Shown piece after piece: positions 59,035-64,000 of a stretch of DNA of 64,000 nt. The notes beneath the pieces were generated by a model. It saw only the letters and a program-made list of their open reading frames with translations. It was not told where the DNA came from and did no database searches. The stretch is from Bin87 sp965115825. GTDB taxonomy: Bacteria; Chloroflexota; Dehalococcoidia; Lucifugimonadales; UBA3495. Numbering within the stretch: the first letter of the stretch is position 1; each line of letters opens with the position of its first letter. The stretch covers positions 682,001-746,000 of the forward strand of contig OZ220464.1 of NCBI GenBank assembly GCA_965115825.1, read 5' to 3'. The translations under genes were made by a program, and so were the position numbers.

Positions 59035-60008
59035 TTACCCCCCGCAACGCTGCCCCGTCCACATTGCTGGCCGCGCTTACCGACTGCGTCGCAGGACTCC
59101 TCGAATCCGATGACCTGCCCGAAGGACTAAGCGCCGGCGAACTGGGTTGGCTCGACAGCAAGTTGAGCGTGCCGGAGCGCGAACCCTCCCCGGCCGCGCC
59201 GCCGCACAGCCGCGCCGCCGCCCTCACCCTCGCCAAGGCCGCCGGCGACCTGCTCTGCGTGCTTGAAGCCGCCGGCGCACTCCCCGCCGACTCCGCCCTG
59301 CAGCTGCGCCGCGCTCTGGACGACGCCGTTCTCCGCATCGGCGCCGCCTTGCGTCAAGCCCAAGCCGGCCGCATCCACGGCCTGTACGTCATCATAGACC
59401 CGGAAGTTACCGGCGGACGCCCTCCCCTGGACATCGCCCGCGCCGCTATCAACGGCGGCGCGCGAATGCTCCAGCTCCGTGACAAACTGCGCGACAAAGG
59501 CCAGCAGCTCCCCTTAGCCCTGGCCCTGCGCGACCTTTGCGCCGCCAACGACGCCCTGCTAATCATTAACGACCACGCCGACTTGGCCGCCGCCCTCGGG
59601 CCGGACCACGTTGGCTTGCATGTTGGTCAAACCGACTTGCCTGTGTCGGAAGCCCGCAAACTTCTGGCCCCGGAGCAGGTTCTCGGTCGCTCCAACCGTG
59701 AAATCGGACTGATTACGGAATCGCAGCGGATGGGCGCCGACCACGTGGCCTTTGGCCCAATGTATGCTACCGCTACCAAGCAGGTCACCCGCGCTCCACA
59801 AGGGCCGGAACGGTTGCGGCAGGCCCGCGCCGCCGCTCATGTCCCCCTCGTTGCCATCGGCGGTATCACGGCGGAAAACGTGGCGTCCGTAGTGGAAGCC
59901 GGCGCCGATGCTGTCTGCGTAACCGCTGCCGTAGGCGCTGCGCCCAACCCTGAGGCCGCCGCCCGGGAACTCACCGCAGCCATCCAATCCGCCGGCGGGC
60001 GTGTCTGA
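59031..60008 (+). CDS. thiE: Thiamine-phosphate synthase with N-terminal helical extension
   Basis: 325 residues from a GTG overlapping the previous stop. The C-terminal ThiE TIM barrel begins at GLYVIIDPEVTGGRPPLD (about 118) with GGARMLQLRDKLRDKGQQL, LIINDHADLAAALGPDHVGLHVGQTDLP, DHVAFGPMYATATK and IGGITAENVASVVEAGADAVCVTAAV: the catalytic Arg/Lys/Asp set and the phosphate loop are intact. It joins HMP-PP to THZ-P. The first 115 residues are a helical bundle like the ThiE-linked domain of some Chloroflexota and Actinobacteria. A translin-like gene follows at 2 nt. Confidence 0.92.
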   Translation: MITPRNAAPSTLLAALTDCVAGLLESDDLPEGLSAGELGWLDSKLSVPEREPSPAAPPHSRAAALTLAKAAGDLLCVLEAAGALPADSALQLRRALDDAVLRIGAALRQAQAGRIHGLYVIIDPEVTGGRPPLDIARAAINGGARMLQLRDKLRDKGQQLPLALALRDLCAANDALLIINDHADLAAALGPDHVGLHVGQTDLPVSEARKLLAPEQVLGRSNREIGLITESQRMGADHVAFGPMYATATKQVTRAPQGPERLRQARAAAHVPLVAIGGITAENVASVVEAGADAVCVTAAVGAAPNPEAAARELTAAIQSAGGRV

Positions 60009-60009
60009 T

Positions 60010-60651
60010 ATGCCCACCCGATACCATTCCCATTTGTCGGCAATGTCCGCCCAGGCCATTGCCGAGTTATCCGCCCGGCACCAGGCCCGCGAGCGCGCCC
60101 TCGCTATCTCCCGCCAGGTCATCCGCAATTCCGCCAACGCCATCCGCGCCGTGCACCGCAACGACTTTGATCAGGCCCGCCGTCTCATTGCCGAAGCCTC
60201 CGCCGGTCTGTCCGAAACCCTCAGCATCCGCACGGATAACCCGGAAATCTACTACGCCGGCTTTCTCTCCGACGCCCGCAAGGAGTTCACCGAAGCCAAC
60301 ATAACCCTGGCCGTCATCTCCGGCGCCGACATCCCCAACGCCGAAATCCTCGGCATCGACCCTCCCGCCTACCTCAACGGCATGGCCGAGGTAATCGGCG
60401 AACTCCGCCGCTATATCCTCGACGCTCTCCGCCGCGATGACACCGCTCGCTGCGAAGAACTAATGGAGCTGATGGACGAAATTTACGGCATCCTCATTAC
60501 CGTCGATTTCCCCGAAGCCGTAACCGGCGGCCTCCGCCACAGCGCCGACGCAATGCGCGGCGTACTCGAACGCACCCGTGGCGACCTCACCATCTCCTTA
60601 CAGCAGCGCCGCCTCGAGCAGCGCCTCGCCAAAATGGCCGAACCTGAATAG
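60010..60651 (+). CDS. Translin-family protein
   Basis: 213 residues from the ATG at 60010, directly after thiE (a GTG at 60001 overlapping the thiE stop is an alternative). All helical; ARERALAISRQVIRNSANAIRAVHR, YYAGFLSDARKEFTEANIT, NGMAEVIGELRRYILDALR and DFPEAVTGGLRHSADAMRGVLERTRGDLT match the archaeal/bacterial translin family, which forms octameric barrels that bind single-stranded RNA or DNA. The bacterial function is unknown. It is 14 nt before the next gene. Confidence 0.87.
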   Translation: MPTRYHSHLSAMSAQAIAELSARHQARERALAISRQVIRNSANAIRAVHRNDFDQARRLIAEASAGLSETLSIRTDNPEIYYAGFLSDARKEFTEANITLAVISGADIPNAEILGIDPPAYLNGMAEVIGELRRYILDALRRDDTARCEELMELMDEIYGILITVDFPEAVTGGLRHSADAMRGVLERTRGDLTISLQQRRLEQRLAKMAEPE

Positions 60652-60665
60652 GAGGTGACTTAACA

Positions 60666-61589
60666 ATGGAATCGCCCCGCACACACACCGTCACCGGAGC
60701 AACTGGCTACACCGGACGTTACATAACCGACCTTCTGCTCCGGCAGGGTTATCGCGTACAGTCCATCACCGGGCATCCCGAACGCTCTAATCCCTTCGCC
60801 GACCGTGTTCCTCTGCATCCTTTCAATTTCGACCGCCCCGACCTGCTGGAAGAGACCCTCGCCGGCACCGATACCCTGTTCAACACTTACTGGATCCGCG
60901 TCAACTATCGAGGTCGCACCCACCAGCAGTGCGTTGAGCAAACCCGGGTGATGTTTCAGGCCGCCCGGGCGGCCGGCGTCCGTCGCATCGTGCACATCAG
61001 CATCACCAACCCAGACCCTCAATCCCCCTTGCCGTATTTCCGAGGCAAAGGCCAATTGGAAGACTCCTTACGCGATTTGGGCGTCTCCTACGCCATCCTG
61101 CGCCCTACTGTTCTGTACAGCTCCGAGGACATCCTGCTCAATAACATCGCATGGACGCTGCGCCGGTTCCCCTTGACGCTCCTGCCCGGCAAAGGCGATT
61201 ACCCCATTCAGCCCATCTTCGTCGCAGACCTGGCCCAGCTGGCCGTAGCCGCCGCTGAAGACGACCGGAACACCGAAATCGACGCTGTCGGCCCCGAGGT
61301 TTTCACCTACGCCGAGATGGTCAAGACCGTGCGAGACAAGATAGGCGCCAATTGTCTGGTGCTCCCCTCGCCCAAGCCCCTGACCTACCTGGCCGGCCGC
61401 CTCTTGGGCCTCTTTGTCAACGACATAGTGCTCACCAACGACGAGATAAAGGGCCTTTCTGCCGGACTGCTGGTGTCCCGCTCCGGCGCCGAGCCGCCCG
61501 GCAAAACCAGGTTGACCGAGTGGCTGGACCAGCACGGCGCGGCGCTCGGCCGCCGCTATGCCTCCGAAATACGGAGACATTACCAGTAG
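60666..61589 (+). CDS. NAD(P)-binding SDR-type (NmrA-like) protein
   Basis: 307 residues; AGGAGG about 9 nt before the ATG. An extended/atypical SDR with TVTGATGYTGRYITDLLLRQG (GxxGxxG), DTLFNTYWIRVNY, and FRGKGQLEDSLRDLGVSYAILRPTVLYS; no clear YxxxK, so it probably binds NAD(P) as a sensor or isomerase. Closest in style to NmrA and to complex-I-assembly-type proteins. It sits in the same direction as the UGSC pair but has its own promoter gap of 69 nt before the next gene. Confidence 0.85.
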   Translation: MESPRTHTVTGATGYTGRYITDLLLRQGYRVQSITGHPERSNPFADRVPLHPFNFDRPDLLEETLAGTDTLFNTYWIRVNYRGRTHQQCVEQTRVMFQAARAAGVRRIVHISITNPDPQSPLPYFRGKGQLEDSLRDLGVSYAILRPTVLYSSEDILLNNIAWTLRRFPLTLLPGKGDYPIQPIFVADLAQLAVAAAEDDRNTEIDAVGPEVFTYAEMVKTVRDKIGANCLVLPSPKPLTYLAGRLLGLFVNDIVLTNDEIKGLSAGLLVSRSGAEPPGKTRLTEWLDQHGAALGRRYASEIRRHYQ

Positions 61590-61595
61590 GGAGTG

Positions 61596-61625
61596 TTGAG
61601 ATTGATGGCCGCCCGTTGGTAGAAT
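61596..61625 (+). promoter_or_regulatory. Promoter of the UGSC selenoprotein unit
   Basis: TTGAGA (61596-61601), 18-nt spacer, TAGAAT (61620-61625). AGGAG 7 nt before the GTG start at 61659. Confidence 0.55.
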
Positions 61626-61658
61626 AGCATCCTTGCAGCTGCCATCAGGAGCCATTAA

Positions 61659-62714
61659 GTGACGAGCCATTCAGCGGTTGACCAAACCCTGCGCGCCGCG
61701 GTGCATCCCTACCCAGATACGCTCGACGCCATCGAGGAGTGCTACCGCCGCGGCTGGACCGACGGTCTCCCCGTCGTACCGCCCACCGCCGATCGGGTGC
61801 AGACCATGCTGGACGCCGTCGGCCTGGCCCCCGATGCCCTCCTCGGCGAAGTTCCGGTGCGACGACGCGCCCTCACTGCCGAGCAAGCCGCCGCCAACAC
61901 CGTCATGGCCGGCTGTCTCCCCGCCTACTTCCCCATTGTCCTCGCCATCCTCCGGATACTCTTTGAACACGACCCCAACTGCATCCATGAAGTCTCCGCC
62001 GTCACCAACTCCACCGGCCTCCTCACCATCGTCAACGGCCCGATACGACGTGAAATTGAACTCAACTGCGCCGACAACCTGTTCAGCCCCGGCCATCGCG
62101 CCAACTCTACCATTGGCCGGGCTCTGCGCCTCATCTTCATCAACGTTTTTGAACAGCGGCCCGGCGTCCTCGACCGGGGTTGCATGGGCAGCCTCACTAA
62201 GTTCGGCGTCGTCATTGGCGAGGACGAGGAAAACAGCCCCTGGGAACCTTTCCACGTCAGCGCCGGCTTCCCCCCGGAGCAATCCACCGTTACCGTCGCC
62301 ACCATCCAGGACCCCTCAATGCACGGCAACCGTTACGGCGCCACGGCGGAAAGCCTCCTGGACTCCATCGCCGACGGCATGGCTTCCCACGGCCTGGGCA
62401 TCTACTTCGGACGCGGCATAAAATGGGTCTGGATCGTCGGACACTGGCATTCCGAGCTGCTCGGCCGTCTGGGCTGGACTCGGCGCGATATGCAGGAATA
62501 CCTCCACGAGCGAGCCTGGCGCTCCACCGGCCAGCTCAAACGCCTCGGTATGCTGAACGGTTCCGTTCAGCCCGGCGACGATGAGGAAAAACGTATGACC
62601 GTAGACAGCCCGGACGACATCCTCATCATCAAAGCCGGCGGCGACAGCGGCATTTACAGCGAACTTATTATGAACTACTACGGCGTCCCTGCCGTTACTG
62701 CCGCAATCACGTAA
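61659..62714 (+). CDS. UGSC-partner family protein (hypothetical, about 350 aa)
   Basis: 351 residues from a GTG. RGWTDGLPVVPPTADRVQTMLDAVG near the N-terminus, then NTVMAGCLPAYFPIVLAILRILFE, LLTIVNGPIRREIELNCADNLFSPGHRANSTIGRALRLIFINVF and GCMGSLTKFGVVIGEDEENSPWEPFHV. This family is repeatedly found next to, or fused with, UGSC-motif (seleno)proteins, as here (30-nt gap). It has several conserved Cys (AGC, NC, RGC). Likely one subunit of a two-part redox enzyme, with the selenol of the next gene as the reactive centre; the substrate is unknown. Confidence 0.8.
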   Translation: MTSHSAVDQTLRAAVHPYPDTLDAIEECYRRGWTDGLPVVPPTADRVQTMLDAVGLAPDALLGEVPVRRRALTAEQAAANTVMAGCLPAYFPIVLAILRILFEHDPNCIHEVSAVTNSTGLLTIVNGPIRREIELNCADNLFSPGHRANSTIGRALRLIFINVFEQRPGVLDRGCMGSLTKFGVVIGEDEENSPWEPFHVSAGFPPEQSTVTVATIQDPSMHGNRYGATAESLLDSIADGMASHGLGIYFGRGIKWVWIVGHWHSELLGRLGWTRRDMQEYLHERAWRSTGQLKRLGMLNGSVQPGDDEEKRMTVDSPDDILIIKAGGDSGIYSELIMNYYGVPAVTAAIT

Positions 62715-62744
62715 CACCGTTAGACCCAGCGTAAGGAGATCGTT

Positions 62745-63308
62745 ATGCCCGCCGCCAGCGCCCCTGTCGTCCAGCTCATCGACCCCACCGGCTTTGACCC
62801 CGGCGCGACTCCTCTCATTATGGCCCCCCGGCCCGTTGACCTTCGCGGCGGGCGGCTCGGCCTGCTGGACAACTCCAAGGCCAATTCCGATGCCATCCTG
62901 TGGGCCATCGCCCACGCCCTCGACGAAGAGTTTGAGTTTGCGGACATCTTTTATGTCCGCAAGCACAACGCCTCTTTGCCGCCTCATCCCCAAGTCTTGG
63001 CCGACCTGCATCGCAACGCAGACTTCGTAATCGCCGGCGTGGGTGATTGAGGCGGTTGTTCGTCGGGCAGTTTGCACGACGGAATTACCTTGGAGCGGCA
63101 GGGGATCCCGGCGGCCGCCATTATTACCAACGTGTTCGCCAACACCGCCCGCGCCTACACCAGACTGATGGGCGTCCCCGATTTCCCCTACCTGATGTGT
63201 CCGCACCCCATTACCAACGTCGCCGCCGAGGGCCTGCAAGACCGGGCCCAACTGCTCGCTCCTGACGTCCGCCGTCTGCTCATCAACGGCGCTCTGACCA
63301 ATAGTTAG
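62745..63308 (+). CDS. UGSC-family selenoprotein (in-frame UGA)
   Basis: 187 residues reading UGA (63048-63050) as Sec102; AAGGAG 6 nt before the ATG. DFVIAGVGD-(UGA)-GGCSSGSLHDGI gives the U-x-x-C motif of the UGSC (seleno)protein family at 102-105, in place after a hydrophobic strand. The first 101 residues (RGGRLGLLDNSKANSDAILWAIAHAL) form a Rossmann-like half, and the second half IPAAAIITNVFANTARAYTRLMGVPDFPYLMCPHPITN is equally family-like, so both sides of the UGA are under coding constraint. It acts with the upstream 351-residue protein. Confidence 0.88.
63059..63083 (+). promoter_or_regulatory. Candidate bacterial SECIS element of the UGSC gene
   Basis: Stem TTCGTCG / CGACGGA (one T-G pair, 63059-63065 and 63077-63083). 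Inside, GCA / TGC can close a GTT apical loop (63070-63072), matching the loop GU of the E. coli fdhF element. The large loop starts 16 nt after the UGA. Confidence 0.6.
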
Positions 63309-63321
63309 CCCCGACGTCTCC

Positions 63322-64000
63322 ATGCCAGGCTTGGGCGACATATTCCGACGCATTACCCGCCGCTCCCGCCGGGAGCAAGAGCCGGACAGCGCCCCCGATT
63401 CAACAGAACTCCCAACCGACGAAGCTCCTGACGCCGAACCCGACCAACCCTTGCCTGCCTCGTCAGCCGCCGCCGAACCCCCACTGTCAGCCGCTGCCGA
63501 ACCCCCACCGTCAGCCGCTGCCGAGCCCCCACTGTCAACCGCCGCCGAACCCACACTGTCAGCTGCCGCCGAACTCACACTGTCAACCGCCGCCGAACCC
63601 CCACTGTCAGCCGCTGCCGAGCCCCCACTGTCAACCGCCGCCGAACCCCCACTGTCAACCGCTGCCGAACCCCCACTGTCAGCCGCTGCCGAACCCCCAC
63701 TGTCAGCCGCTGCCGAACCCCCACCGTCAGCCGCTGCCGAACCCCCACCGTCAGCCGCTGCCGAACCCCCACTGTCAACCGCTGCCGAACCCCCACTGTC
63801 AGCTGCTACTGACCCCCTACCGCCAATCACTACTGACCCCCCGCCTTCAGCCGCTGCCGAATCCGCGCCACCAATCGCTCGCGAACTTCCGCTGTCGGAG
63901 GCCGCCGCCGTACCCCAACCGTCTCCGCCCGTCCCCGAGTACACTCCACTCCGCGAGCCTGCCGGCGTCTTTGCTTCGGAGCCGGCCGGCCCAGTTATTG
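63322..64000 (+). CDS. Low-complexity ORF with 8-residue repeats (runs off window)
   Basis: 226 codons seen from an ATG at 63322, no stop before the window end. MPGLGDIFRRITRRSRREQE is a short basic start, then an acidic Pro/Glu/Ala-rich region with about 15 copies of (S/T)AAAEPPL. After 63850 it becomes less regular (SPPVPEYTPLREPAGVFASEPAGPV). Acidic low-complexity N-terminal regions before a conserved domain occur, for example, in FtsY; whether that follows here cannot be seen. Same strand and 13 nt after the UGSC gene. Confidence 0.6.
   Translation, partial: MPGLGDIFRRITRRSRREQEPDSAPDSTELPTDEAPDAEPDQPLPASSAAAEPPLSAAAEPPPSAAAEPPLSTAAEPTLSAAAELTLSTAAEPPLSAAAEPPLSTAAEPPLSTAAEPPLSAAAEPPLSAAAEPPPSAAAEPPPSAAAEPPLSTAAEPPLSAATDPLPPITTDPPPSAAAESAPPIARELPLSEAAAVPQPSPPVPEYTPLREPAGVFASEPAGPVI
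63466..63849 (+). repeat. 24-bp tandem repeat within the last ORF
   Basis: About fifteen units encoding AAAEPPLS or TAAEPPLS. Most changes between units (L/P, A/T) come from single base substitutions. The length is a multiple of 3, so copy-number change would keep the frame. Confidence 0.85.

Noticed and set aside
62316..63944. 542-codon minus-strand frame with SAAADSGGSA repeats
   Set aside because: It lies opposite the UGSC pair and the plus-strand repeat ORF, which have promoter, ribosome sites and family motifs; it is an antisense shadow.

Overview
The window looks like chromosomal DNA of an uncultured, GC-rich Chloroflexota bacterium, probably Dehalococcoidia/SAR202-like and possibly a marine or sponge-associated lineage. 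This is inferred from gene content: molybdenum hydroxylase, luciferase-like monooxygenase, DUF35/thiolase pair, UGSC selenoprotein, LRR and fibronectin-type surface proteins, and many intergenic repeats. No rRNA or tRNA was found. One tmRNA gene (ssrA) was found by eye at 31001-31357 on the minus strand.

The most notable content is three genes whose reading frames are interrupted by a single UGA exactly where a redox-active cysteine or selenocysteine is expected. They are a tandem-rhodanese sulfurtransferase (17824-18663, UGA at the catalytic Cys), a SelW/Rdx-like CxxU protein (39669-39983, minus) and a UGSC-family protein (62745-63308). Each UGA is followed by a hairpin at the spacing and with the loop G expected of a bacterial SECIS element, so all three are read here as selenoproteins. 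A conventional gene caller would truncate or miss each of them.

Layout. 0-1 kb: HEPN-like two-gene unit plus the start of a lipoprotein gene. 1-5.4 kb: molybdenum hydroxylase operon (FAD, 2Fe-2S and Mo subunits) whose last gene is separated from the others by a decayed second copy of the HEPN-like gene. 5.6-11.2 kb: acetyltransferase, repeat-rich DNA, LRR surface protein, MFS transporter. 11.3-14.3 kb: VOC protein, OPA-type transporter, alpha/beta hydrolase. 14.3-17.1 kb: rplU-rpmA-rpmE and followers. 17.2-23 kb: Sec-rhodanese, nuclease, SLC13 transporter, bifunctional Rel. 23.6-31 kb: DUF35/thiolase pair, HAD protein, PepC, voltage-gated cation channel, AhpD-like protein, LLM oxidoreductase, SDR. 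31-37.3 kb: tmRNA, repeats, D-hydroxyacid dehydrogenase, MBL hydrolase, NhaA, second antiporter. 37.4-41 kb: AAA_26/DRTGG protein, pentapeptide protein, Rdx selenoprotein, two MaoC-like hotdog proteins. 41-47.5 kb: tandem repeats, a 1137-residue secreted fibronectin-type protein, a fold-back element, a Cys-rich orphan and a dead transposase. 47.5-51 kb: thrB-lysC-glycosyltransferase operon. 52-58 kb: tandem nitroreductase, folB, CoA-ester lyase, polA. 58-64 kb: FmdB-like zinc ribbons, thiE, translin-like protein, NAD(P)-binding protein, the UGSC pair, and an ORF with 8-residue repeats running off the window.

The upper strand is visibly G-rich from 0 to about 45 kb and C-rich from about 47.5 kb onward whatever the gene direction. 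This suggests a replication-terminus-type skew switch or a rearrangement junction at the 45.3-47.5 kb accessory stretch. A 44-bp dispersed repeat (about a dozen copies) and several local tandem arrays fill the long intergenic gaps.
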